DNA from: Bryobacterales bacterium
Lineage (GTDB): Bacteria; Acidobacteriota; Terriglobia; Bryobacterales; Bryobacteraceae
Direction of reading: 5' to 3'
Assembly: GCA_003166865.1 (NCBI GenBank)
Contig: PMUP01000097.1
Coordinates: 1-64,000, forward strand
Length of the DNA: 64,000 nucleotides
Below the pieces are notes generated by a model. It searched no databases. It saw only the letters and a list, made by a program, of their open reading frames with translations, and was not told the DNA's origin. Positions 19,929 through 27,362 of this stretch are shown piece after piece. Within the stretch, counting starts at the first letter, position 1, and each line of letters starts with the position of its first letter. A program made the translations under genes and the position numbers.

Positions 19929-21461
19929 CTAAGGCTTTTTGCAAATGAAGTTCGCGGCGTCGTCCGTGCTGCCGCTGCCGTTGTAAGCCGCGATTTCGGG
20001 GTATGCGCACAGAGGACGCGTGCGAACTTCCTTGCCGTTCTCGACGCGCGAGGCAACCAGATCGCTGGGTGCCTGCTTCTGCTCCACCCATTGTTGGAGC
20101 GCGGGAAACAGATCGAAATGATCGGTGCCCTCGCCCCCGCCGCAGTGTCCCATGGCGGGCACCATATATAGGCGGACGGCGCCCATCGCGGTCTTGGCCC
20201 CGATGGTTTTCACAACATTGTTGTAATAGTTGACGACTTCGAGGGGAGGCACGCCCGCGTCGTTCCAGCCACCGTACAGGATCATCTTGCCGCCGCGCGC
20301 GGCGAATTTCTTGAGATCGGGATCAGTCGCGTTGACCGGCAGATTCGCGGGCTTATCGGATAGCGCGACGTCGGAATCAAAATTGATGGGGCGTGTTTTA
20401 TAGTCCCAGTTCGGATCTTTGAAGACGAAGTACTTGAAGAAATCGGTCGCGATGAAAATTGGCGCGTCGCCGGTGAGTTGGCCCCAGCCGAGCTCGCTTC
20501 CCGGATACACCGGCGAGTAAATTTGCTCGCCAGTGCGCGGATTCCTGGGACCGGCGTAGAGCTTGCGCGCGGCTTCCACCTGCGGTGCGGTGAGGCAGGT
20601 ATTGCTGTCCGGGCCCTTGCACTCGATGACGCCCGGATCGAACTTGCAGGTGGTGGGTTTTTCGATGACGCCGTCCTTCACGCCGTCTTTTGCGTCGCAG
20701 GCGGCTAGAGCAGCTTCGTGAATGGCGGGGAACTTCGCCGGCGCGATGAAGCTGGCGGCGGCCTTGTGCGTGGCCTGCCAGATCCACATTTGCGCGAAGG
20801 CGTGATGGGTGAGGTGCGCGGCGAATCCGCCCACAACGACGCCGTCGTAATCGTCCGGATATTTCTGGGCTTCCTTCAGCGCGGCGATGCTGCCGCCACC
20901 GCATTCGTTCATGTAAGAGAGCTTGGGCGCGCTGCCGTAAAAGGCGGCGATGGCGGCTTTGGCGGTGATGGTCATTTCATGCGCGGCGCGGTCGCCGAAG
21001 TCGATGATCTTTTCAGGATGGTCCAGTGCGTAGGCGGAGCCGTTTTCGTGACCGGTGTTTTCACCCGCGGCAGCAAAACCGCCACGCATCGCCGCAGCCA
21101 GCCCGGGGAAGCTGAGATTGCCGCCCAGTCCACCGTTGCCGGTTCCGCGAAACTTGCCGTTCCATGTTGAAGCCGCGGGCATCCAGACTTCGATCTTGAT
21201 TTCGGAATCGCTGGTGGGCCGCGAGGTGGCCGACACGCGGCAGAACGCGGGAACGTCCTTGAAGTTGGGTGCGGGCGCACCGGGAAATGGCGCTGGCGTT
21301 CCGGCAGGGAGCGCGAACTCGCCGGCACCAACCGACTGCGCGAGCGTGATGGAGGTGTGCGGGACGGCGAGCGAGCTGAGGCTTTCGCAGGTCGCGGCGG
21401 CAAGCGGGATTTGCGCGGCCAGCGCGAGTGCAAGCAGGATGCGGGTAATCATGCGCCTCAC
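19929..21461 (-). CDS. Tannase-family protein lacking the nucleophilic serine
   Basis: This 510-residue secreted paralogue of the esterase at 16500-17999 keeps the signal peptide, the overall fold motifs (PTSDSEIKIEVWMP), the acid segment (YGGWNDAGVPP) and the histidine (VPAMGHCGGG). In place of the GCSxGG nucleophile elbow it reads NECGGGSI (residues 185-192), so glycine replaces the catalytic serine, while the cysteine before it remains. Either the neighbouring Ser191 or another residue has taken over, or the protein is a non-catalytic binder. The frame is otherwise undamaged, which argues against simple decay. Its 5' end is close to or overlaps the divergent brnT. Confidence 0.88.
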   Translation of the reverse strand: MRRMITRILLALALAAQIPLAAATCESLSSLAVPHTSITLAQSVGAGEFALPAGTPAPFPGAPAPNFKDVPAFCRVSATSRPTSDSEIKIEVWMPAASTWNGKFRGTGNGGLGGNLSFPGLAAAMRGGFAAAGENTGHENGSAYALDHPEKIIDFGDRAAHEMTITAKAAIAAFYGSAPKLSYMNECGGGSIAALKEAQKYPDDYDGVVVGGFAAHLTHHAFAQMWIWQATHKAAASFIAPAKFPAIHEAALAACDAKDGVKDGVIEKPTTCKFDPGVIECKGPDSNTCLTAPQVEAARKLYAGPRNPRTGEQIYSPVYPGSELGWGQLTGDAPIFIATDFFKYFVFKDPNWDYKTRPINFDSDVALSDKPANLPVNATDPDLKKFAARGGKMILYGGWNDAGVPPLEVVNYYNNVVKTIGAKTAMGAVRLYMVPAMGHCGGGEGTDHFDLFPALQQWVEQKQAPSDLVASRVENGKEVRTRPLCAYPEIAAYNGSGSTDDAANFICKKP

Positions 21462-21486
21462 ATTGTATCGGGAAGCGAGGTTACCG

Positions 21487-21759
21487 GTGATTGGTTGTTG
21501 GTATCGTGGGTCCTGGGCCTCGCATGGAGTGACGCCCGAGGAGGCGGAGGAGATTTTCTTTCACGAACCTCTTGTAGTACGCACGGACGTGCGGCAGCGA
21601 GGAGCCGAAAAACGCTACTACGCGCTAGGGCAGACGAACTCGGGGAGGCTTCTATTCGTGGCCTTTACTATTCGTCGTAAGCTAATTCGCGTTATCTCGT
21701 CAAGAGACATGAATCGGAACGAAACGGAGGTTTATCGCATACATGAAAGAACTACCTAA
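21487..21759 (+). CDS. brnT: BrnT-family toxin
   Basis: BrnT toxins are RNase-like proteins paired with a CopG-type antitoxin. The clear family core is HGVTPEEAEEIFFHEPLV, then KRYYALGQTNSGRLLFVAFT, then RVISSRDMNRNETEVY. The N-terminus before HGV is atypical and lacks the usual Asp-Trp-Asp stretch, so the start is uncertain: GTG 21487 (90 residues), or ATG 21451, which would overlap the divergent tannase gene. The last 17 bases overlap brnA. The core is intact, but whether the toxin is active depends on the unclear N-terminus. Confidence 0.8.
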   Translation: MIGCWYRGSWASHGVTPEEAEEIFFHEPLVVRTDVRQRGAEKRYYALGQTNSGRLLFVAFTIRRKLIRVISSRDMNRNETEVYRIHERTT

Positions 21760-22018
21760 GTTCAAACGCGAAGACGACGAACGGAAATTCTGGTCGACCG
21801 CGGACTCGACAAAGTACGTCGACTGGTCGCGCGGGAAGCGCCAGAAGCTGGTCGAGTTGAAGCCCTCGTTGCGGACCATATCGCTACGCCTGCCGGTGGC
21901 GATGATCGAAGATCTGAAGTTGCTCGCGAACCAGCGGGACGTGCCGTACCAGTCGCTGCTGAAGGTGTTTCTGGCTGAGCGGCTGGCCCAGGAACGGCCA
22001 AAGAGACTCCGAGCTTAG
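21743..22018 (+). CDS. brnA: BrnA/CopG-family antitoxin
   Basis: This 91-residue protein has the typical antitoxin order: an N-terminal toxin-wrapping segment (KFKREDDERKFWSTADSTKYVDWS) and then a ribbon-helix-helix DNA-binding domain (SLRTISLRLPVAMIEDLKLLANQRDVPYQSLLKVFLAERL). The gene overlaps brnT by 17 bases, the standard toxin-first order of this system. It would bind BrnT and repress the shared promoter. It converges with the DoxX-type gene, their stop regions overlapping by four bases. Confidence 0.9.
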   Translation: MKELPKFKREDDERKFWSTADSTKYVDWSRGKRQKLVELKPSLRTISLRLPVAMIEDLKLLANQRDVPYQSLLKVFLAERLAQERPKRLRA

Positions 22019-22452
22019 CTGCGCTCCGCGAAAAATAAAGCGTCGAGCGAAAAACGATTGTCGGAGCGATTCACCAGCAGCAGAAAGTAAGTGATGGCGT
22101 AGATCATCTGCACACCCACGGTGTTCCAATCGCTCCGCATAGCAGTGCCGAAGACCAGAGCGGCGATCAACAGGCCGCCCAGCGTCAAAGCCCAACGCGT
22201 GAACAGGCCCAGCGTCGTCAGGGCGCCCAGCACCAGCTCCGCGAAGGGCACCACAATCAAGAATGCGTGCACCATGCCCGCGGGCAGCGGAGTTTGGCCA
22301 AATTCAGACGCCGTGGTGGAAGCGAAAGCTTCCGCGCCCGGACCGAAAATGCGGCCCGCGCCGTGCACGAAAATGTTGATGCCCAGCGTGAGACGAAACA
22401 CGACGTAGGCTAGCTGGCGGTCGAGCGCGTTGGAATCCGTGGTTGGTATCAT
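22015..22452 (-). CDS. DoxX-family membrane protein
   Basis: This 145-residue protein has four hydrophobic helices and the DoxX pattern: FRLTLGINIFVHGAGRIFG in the first helix, FLIVVPFAELVLGALTTLG in the second, then a third helix (ALTLGGLLIAALVFG) and a fourth near the C-terminus. DoxX proteins are small quinone-associated or accessory membrane proteins of poorly known function. I chose ATG 22452, since the 23 extra upstream codons are not hydrophobic or conserved. It lies next to the second intradiol dioxygenase gene but in the opposite direction. Confidence 0.82.
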   Translation of the reverse strand: MIPTTDSNALDRQLAYVVFRLTLGINIFVHGAGRIFGPGAEAFASTTASEFGQTPLPAGMVHAFLIVVPFAELVLGALTTLGLFTRWALTLGGLLIAALVFGTAMRSDWNTVGVQMIYAITYFLLLVNRSDNRFSLDALFFAERS

Positions 22453-22597
22453 GCCGCTTAATTCCACTTTCGCACGAGGCCAGCCAAGCTTTGCATTGGA
22501 TATGATCGCTGTGGAGCGCACAGCGCGGGACGTGCTCGCCTAGGAACAACAATCGCGGCCCGCTGCGTTGTGCGCGATCTTACTGAGGATACCTATT

Positions 22598-23485
22598 ATG
22601 CGCGATTTCGACGAGAACAACATTACCGCAGCGGTCATCGACCGCTACCAGAACACGCCCGATCCGCGGCTCAAGAAAATCATGACCAGCCTGGTCCAGC
22701 ACCTGCACGATTTCGTGCGCGACGTGGAGCTGACCGAGGCTGAATGGACGCACGCCATCGATTACCTGACGCGCACCGGCAAGCTGTGCACGGACAAGCG
22801 GCAGGAGTTCATTCTGCTGTCGGACACGCTGGGCGTTTCCATGCTGGTGGACGCCATCAACCATCGCTTTGCGGAGGGCGCGACCGAGAGCACGGTGATG
22901 GGTCCGTTCTACGTGCAGAATCCGCCCGAGGCGGCGTTTGGCGCGGACATTCGCGGCGAGGCGAAGGGCGAGCCGCTTTACATCGACGGCTCGATTCTGT
23001 CTGAAGACGGCAAGCCAGTGGCGAACGCGATCGTCGACGTGTGGCATTCCGATGCCGAGGGTTTTTACGACGTGCAGCTACCCGAGCTGGAAGAGCCCAC
23101 GCTGCGGGCGCGCTTCCACAGCGACGCCCAGGGCCGCTTCCGCTTCTGGACCATCATGCCGAGGTACTATCCGATACCGTACGATGGCACGGTGGGCGAT
23201 ATGCTCAAGGCCTCGGCTCGGCATCCTTACCGGCCAGCGCACGTGCATTTCATGATTATCGCCGGCGGGCACGAGACGCTCGTGACGCATGTGTTCGTGG
23301 ATGGCGATCAATACCTGGATAGCGACGCGGTGTTTGCGGTGAAGAATTCGCTGATCCGCGATTTCACGCGCGAGGCGCCGGGCATTGCGCCGGATGGCAA
23401 GAAGATCGACACGCCGTGGCGCAAGCTGCAAACGAATTTTGTGCTGTCGAAGGTGATGGCGAAGAAGAGCGCGCCGGCGGCGTGA
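22598..23485 (+). CDS. Intradiol ring-cleavage dioxygenase (second copy)
   Basis: This 295-residue protein is a diverged paralogue of the one at 8630-9541, sharing the TPDPRLKKIM and RQEFILLSDTLG segments of the N-terminal helical domain. The Fe(III) ligands are Tyr157 (GFYDVQ), Tyr191 (RYYPIPYDG) and His215/His217 (RPAHVHF). It should cleave a catechol- or hydroxyquinol-type ring. A GAGGAT site precedes ATG 22598. Two such enzymes beside tannase-type esterases suggest a supply of phenolic esters and their ring cleavage, although no full degradation operon is present. Confidence 0.92.
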   Translation: MRDFDENNITAAVIDRYQNTPDPRLKKIMTSLVQHLHDFVRDVELTEAEWTHAIDYLTRTGKLCTDKRQEFILLSDTLGVSMLVDAINHRFAEGATESTVMGPFYVQNPPEAAFGADIRGEAKGEPLYIDGSILSEDGKPVANAIVDVWHSDAEGFYDVQLPELEEPTLRARFHSDAQGRFRFWTIMPRYYPIPYDGTVGDMLKASARHPYRPAHVHFMIIAGGHETLVTHVFVDGDQYLDSDAVFAVKNSLIRDFTREAPGIAPDGKKIDTPWRKLQTNFVLSKVMAKKSAPAA

Positions 23486-23525
23486 CCAACTGCAATAAAA
23501 GGCTACGATGAAGGAGGGTACGAAC

Positions 23526-23757
23526 ATGGCAACTCTCGATTGGTCACAATGCCCCGCCGTGGAGAGCATCCCCGGCAAGGTTGGGGGGCGCGTGGGTGTT
23601 TCGCGGCACGCGCGTTCCCGTGTCGGCGATTTTCGAGAATTTGAAGACCTCGCCTCTGGAAGAGGTTCTGGAAAACTTCCACGTCACGCGCGAGCAGGTT
23701 CAGACTGTGCTCGACTTCGCCGCTAAGAGTGCGCTCGAAACATCGCGCGTCGGATGA
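23526..23757 (+). pseudogene. DUF433-family antitoxin, frameshifted
   Basis: ATG 23526 has a good AAGGAGGG site seven bases upstream. It opens with DWSQCPAVESIPGKVGG, the DUF433 start. Reading then leaves the frame at a run of six G's near 23582-23587. If one G is removed, translation continues as AWVFRGTRVPVSAIFENL and EEVLENFHVTREQVQTVLDF to TGA 23755-23757, a full DUF433 domain of about 76 residues. The single extra base in a homopolymer may be a real mutation or an assembly error. The TGA overlaps the ATG of the next toxin remnant. Confidence 0.78.
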
Positions 23758-23857
23758 AGATCATCCTCGATGAAAGCGCGTCCCGCAAAAACTGCGGTTG
23801 ATCATCGAGGGCGGCCATACGGTCGTGACGGCTTGGTATCAAGGCTGGTCAAGGTGA
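23754..23857 (+). pseudogene. DUF5615 (PIN-like) toxin remnant
   Basis: The frame from ATG 23754 reads MKIILDESASRK, the characteristic start with the acidic active-site Asp-Glu of DUF5615 PIN-like proteins. It then shifts at a run of five A's. In the shifted frame the family sequence resumes as LRLIIEGGHTVVTAWYQGWS before ending at 23857. Family members are about 110 residues, so the C-terminal two thirds are absent, and I see no homologous continuation downstream. It overlaps the DUF433 antitoxin by four bases, as intact pairs do. Confidence 0.7.
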
Positions 23858-23897
23858 GCCGGACCACCCTTTACGGGGCGCAATCCCCAGTTTCATA

Positions 23898-24524
23898 ATG
23901 AGTGGGGTCACATCCATGCAAACGCTGTCTCTCCCTGCACCGCTCAGAGAGGAGTTCGCGACTGTTGAGATATTGTGGCACTCGACAGCAAAAACCAGGT
24001 TCGCAGACGCCTTGATACTGTCTTGGACCAAGTACGAAAAGCAATTGCGCCGTTTGTTCTGCTTCCTTGTATTTCAGCATCCCGAAATCAAGGAAGCGAA
24101 CATTAATGAGGTCATCGCCTCTCTCGCAGAGAGCCGCGATCTTTATCCGCAAACCTTCATTGAAGGGATTGAACAGCTTGGCGTAGCGTCGGTACCAACT
24201 CTGCTCGCCTCGCGTTATGCGGAACTCTGGCAAGAGGTTGCGCGAATACAGAAGTATCGAAACAAGCTAATTCATGGACAGATCACTGGTTCGGACATCA
24301 AATCGGTCCAATTGAAACACGATATTCTTTGGATTGTGGATTGGATCTCCTGCCTCGCAACGGCAGCGGACAACACATTCGGATACGATGGCCTTGAGCG
24401 CAACACGTACCGCACTGCAAAGGCGGCAAAGAAGATCGCAGTGAACAAGTATCCGTTCAATGCGCCCGCAGACCTAAAGGGATGGCTTTCCAAGCTAACC
24501 GGCAGGAAGAGGCGAACGGGCTAG
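23898..24524 (+). CDS. HEPN-like protein with RxxxxH motif
   Basis: I do not recognise the family of this 208-residue soluble protein. It is predicted nearly all helical and carries KYRNKLIHGQ with Arg121 and His126, the Rx4H signature of HEPN ribonucleases. The C-terminus is basic (KLTGRKRRTG). The DNA is less GC-rich than its neighbours. It lies just after the eroded DUF433/DUF5615 pair and 1 kb from a second protein with the same motif. A role as an RNase toxin or defence protein is inferred from motif and context. The start is uncertain; ATG 23916 is also possible. Confidence 0.6.
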   Translation: MSGVTSMQTLSLPAPLREEFATVEILWHSTAKTRFADALILSWTKYEKQLRRLFCFLVFQHPEIKEANINEVIASLAESRDLYPQTFIEGIEQLGVASVPTLLASRYAELWQEVARIQKYRNKLIHGQITGSDIKSVQLKHDILWIVDWISCLATAADNTFGYDGLERNTYRTAKAAKKIAVNKYPFNAPADLKGWLSKLTGRKRRTG

Positions 24525-24645
24525 CGGCGGTGAACAAGCCGAGGAACCGTTCAGCCCGCTCCTCATTCGGCAGAAACACGGCGGGAGGCTCGCGGCCAGG
24601 CTTGTGAGCGAGAGGGAAACGTCTTTATGTGATGGGCGCCAGCGT

Positions 24646-24834
24646 TCATTCGTTCTCTAACACGAGGTCGTCAGCCTTTGCGGGTCCGACGATTCCGGGT
24701 TCATCCCTATCCCAATGAACCGTCACATAAAGTTGGTGGCCTGTCTCGGTATCCCAGCCCACCTCGTTCACGATCCCGCGTTTGCCTCCCTTGTCCTGCA
24801 CTTGGTCACCCGTTTTCAGTTTGCGATGTGGCAT
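24646..24834 (-). CDS. Small Tudor/KOW-like protein
   Basis: This 62-residue protein starts MPHRKLKTGDQVQDKGGKRG and continues VTVHWDRDEPGIVGPAKADDLVLENE. The pattern of an N-terminal lysine-rich strand, GDxV and short beta strands resembles small SH3/Tudor-like domains such as hypervirulence-associated proteins. A GGAGG site precedes ATG 24834 by four bases, so I accept it as real. It is divergent from the second HEPN-like gene. Its role is unknown. Confidence 0.6.
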   Translation of the reverse strand: MPHRKLKTGDQVQDKGGKRGIVNEVGWDTETGHQLYVTVHWDRDEPGIVGPAKADDLVLENE

Positions 24835-24933
24835 TGGGCCTCCATATTTGTAATATTGTCCGTAATCACACGTTACTACAAAAAGCCCGAGAAATGTTTG
24901 CCCGAGCTAAACTGAGTAGAGGAGGAATCGCTC

Positions 24934-25461
24934 ATGGCACGGCAGATGGATGCGACCGAGCTGGATGAATTCTTTCACCATATTGGGGCCGCGATTTGGC
25001 ACGTCCAGCACCTTGAAAATGTCCTCGTTAGCTTGCTCGCATTGAAAATTAGCAAGGAGCATCAGCGCGCAGGTCAGGCCCTCACGATGGCCAATGCCGA
25101 AAAACTTCTCGCAGAAAAACGAAAGCTCACGTTAGGCCCTCTCATCAACAGTTGCGTTAAGTATCGGATCATCCGGCCACAAGAACAGTCCCGGTTTGCA
25201 AATTTCAAATTGGAACGACACTGGCTTGTTCACCGCTCCCTAATGGAGAGCGCGGACGATCTTTACGACAATTCCGCACGGGAGGCTGTTTTTAGCCGCA
25301 TCGTGGCAATACGAGACGAGGCAATTTCGCTGAGGGCCATCGTCTTTGGAGATTTGCAGAATTGGGCGGATGCGGAAGGTGTCTGTCGAGAGGCTGTTGA
25401 TATGCACGCAGAAGAAGAACTGCGCAAGCTGAGAGGCACCCTAAGTATCTATCCGACATAA
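24934..25461 (+). CDS. Second HEPN-like protein with RxxxxH motif
   Basis: This 175-residue helical, soluble protein belongs to no family I can name. It shows a HEPN-like N-terminal helix (IWHVQHLENVLVSLLALK) and ERHWLVHRS with Arg95 and His100, the Rx4H arrangement of HEPN nucleases. A GAGGAGG site lies eight bases before ATG 24934. It is not obviously similar to the HEPN-like protein at 23898-24524 outside the motif. Together with the neighbouring toxin-antitoxin remnants it marks this 2-kb stretch as an accessory island. Function is inferred only. Confidence 0.6.
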   Translation: MARQMDATELDEFFHHIGAAIWHVQHLENVLVSLLALKISKEHQRAGQALTMANAEKLLAEKRKLTLGPLINSCVKYRIIRPQEQSRFANFKLERHWLVHRSLMESADDLYDNSAREAVFSRIVAIRDEAISLRAIVFGDLQNWADAEGVCREAVDMHAEEELRKLRGTLSIYPT

Positions 25462-25582
25462 CGTCCTTTGCGTTACACGGCCTTCTATCGGGCACGGGCA
25501 CGTCCTCGGATGGTCAGACATTCGGAGACTACCGTGTAGAAACGCGCCGCACCTCCATGATCTTGTGTCTTATGGCAAAATG

Positions 25583-26497
25583 CTACGAAACCGCTTGTCT
25601 TCGATACACAGCCGGCGAAACGCCCACCTGCCGGATGAACCAGTGCGACAAGTGGCTCTGCGACGAAAAACCCGACGACAGCGCGACGTCCACCACCGGC
25701 AAATCCGTGTTGCGTAGCAGTTCCTTGGCCCGCTCAATGCGCCTCGCGAGCACGTACTGATGCGGCGACTGCCCCACCGCGGACTTGAACGCGCGCGCCA
25801 GATACAGCGGACTGATGTCCACCTCGGCGGCCATGGCTTGCAGGCTCAGATCGCCCTCCAGATTGTCCTCGATGTACTCGATCACGCGCCGCATTTTCCA
25901 ACCCGACAGCGGCCTGGCGGGAAGAATGCGCATGGGCCGCGAGCGCGACGAATGCGAACGCGCCAGGTGCACGGCCATCATCTGGGCCACCGTATCGATG
26001 TACAATCCGTCCTCTGCGGCACCGTCGCGCAAGGCATTGGTGATGGCGATGGCGAGTTGTTCCAGCAGCGGGTCCAGGATCGCGAAGCGAGGCACCAGTT
26101 CCGCGCCCGAGCTGTCGCAGCCATAGATTTCGGTCACCGCGGCTTCGTAAACCGACTGGCGCAGGTACACCTGCAGGATCTCGGGATGTCCCGCGTGCTG
26201 CCACTCGGTGGTGGCCTCGCCGGGCGTGAGGCAAATGCGGCGCGGTCCGATGAGACCGCTCTCACGCGTGGCGCCCTCAATCTTGCGCGTCACCTCGGTG
26301 GGCCGGCTCAAATGATAGATCAGTGAAGGATGGCGGATCGGCCGCTCGGTGGCCTGGAACGGCGCTTCCTCCAGGATGGCTGCGTGGAGCGAACGCCAGC
26401 CCGCATCCTGGCTGTGGGCGATCAAGCGGTTACCGGAACGAAGCACGCGGCCGTGCGTTTCGCGCGCGGTGAAGATGGGATTGGGTGGTACAATCAC
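25583..26497 (-). CDS. AraC-family transcriptional regulator
   Basis: This 304-residue protein has an N-terminal cupin-like sensing region and a C-terminal pair of helix-turn-helix motifs typical of AraC: LSLQAMAAEVDISPLYLARAFKSAVGQSPHQYV, then VVDVALSSGFSSQSHLSHWFIRQVGVSP. These regulators usually bind a small molecule and activate nearby genes. It starts at GTG 26497, 119 bases from the divergent exported-protein gene. No catabolic partner gene is adjacent, so the effector and targets are unknown. Confidence 0.92.
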   Translation of the reverse strand: MIVPPNPIFTARETHGRVLRSGNRLIAHSQDAGWRSLHAAILEEAPFQATERPIRHPSLIYHLSRPTEVTRKIEGATRESGLIGPRRICLTPGEATTEWQHAGHPEILQVYLRQSVYEAAVTEIYGCDSSGAELVPRFAILDPLLEQLAIAITNALRDGAAEDGLYIDTVAQMMAVHLARSHSSRSRPMRILPARPLSGWKMRRVIEYIEDNLEGDLSLQAMAAEVDISPLYLARAFKSAVGQSPHQYVLARRIERAKELLRNTDLPVVDVALSSGFSSQSHLSHWFIRQVGVSPAVYRRQAVS

Positions 26498-26616
26498 AGC
26501 ATCACTCCCAACTGGGGGTGGACGGCTTTATTCTACATCACAGGCTTCGCAGCATATCCTGGAACCGCCGTCTTCGCCACTCCGTCTAATTCGTATCCGA
26601 GCCCTGAGGTGAAAGA

Positions 26617-27165
26617 ATGCCTTTCCAACGATTTGTACTTTTGCTCATCGCTGTTTCCCCGTGGACTGGCGCCGCTCTGGCGCAGCAGCCGTCGGCCAGT
26701 TCAATCATCTCGAGGATCGTGAACCTTCCGGTGGTTAACCTGGCAAGTTCCGAAACGGCTCAGGTCAGCGTCGTGAACCTGGCGCCCTCCGTTATGTCGG
26801 TGGCACCCGGTGGCAGCGTACCGACCGAGGGCACCACTGCGTCCTGCACGGGCGCCATTACCTTCTACAACGCCAGCGGCAACATCATCACCTCCTCCGC
26901 ATCCTTCACGATCGGCACCGGTCAGATTTCTTCCGCCAGCCTGCCCTACTCGGCTATCTCGCCCAATAACGTGGTGAACGCTAACGGCGGCCGCACGCCC
27001 ATTCGCGCGGTGGTCACGATCAACTGGACCGTTGGCACCGGCGACCCATGCTCCCTAGCCTCCAGCCTCGAAACCTATGACACCTCGACCGGTGTGACGA
27101 ACGTCCATATCGACGGTGGCCCGGTGTCGTTTCCCGGGGTGGTACTCACGCCTTTCAAACGGTAG
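26617..27165 (+). CDS. Secreted hypothetical protein
   Basis: This 182-residue protein has a clear signal peptide (LLLIAVSPWTGAALA) and a mature part rich in Ser, Thr, Val and Asn with a beta-sandwich-like pattern (GAITFYNASGNIITSSASFTIG). Two cysteines in the mature part could form a disulfide. I know no family for it. GAGGTG precedes ATG 26617. An outer-surface or periplasmic structural role is a guess. Confidence 0.65.
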   Translation: MPFQRFVLLLIAVSPWTGAALAQQPSASSIISRIVNLPVVNLASSETAQVSVVNLAPSVMSVAPGGSVPTEGTTASCTGAITFYNASGNIITSSASFTIGTGQISSASLPYSAISPNNVVNANGGRTPIRAVVTINWTVGTGDPCSLASSLETYDTSTGVTNVHIDGGPVSFPGVVLTPFKR

Positions 27166-27362
27166 ACGATGTCGCTTTGAGAATTATGTCTGTTGAGTTA
27201 CACTGGATGATATAAAGCAAGTCACGGTCGGCGAACGCACTCAAGTCTTGACGAAATTCCGCCGATAACTCATAATGTGGGAACGGTTTGCAATCCGTTT
27301 CTCAAGTGACAGTGTTGCAGAGTAGACCGGACTCGTAGACGGAGTAGGATTCATACTAATCT

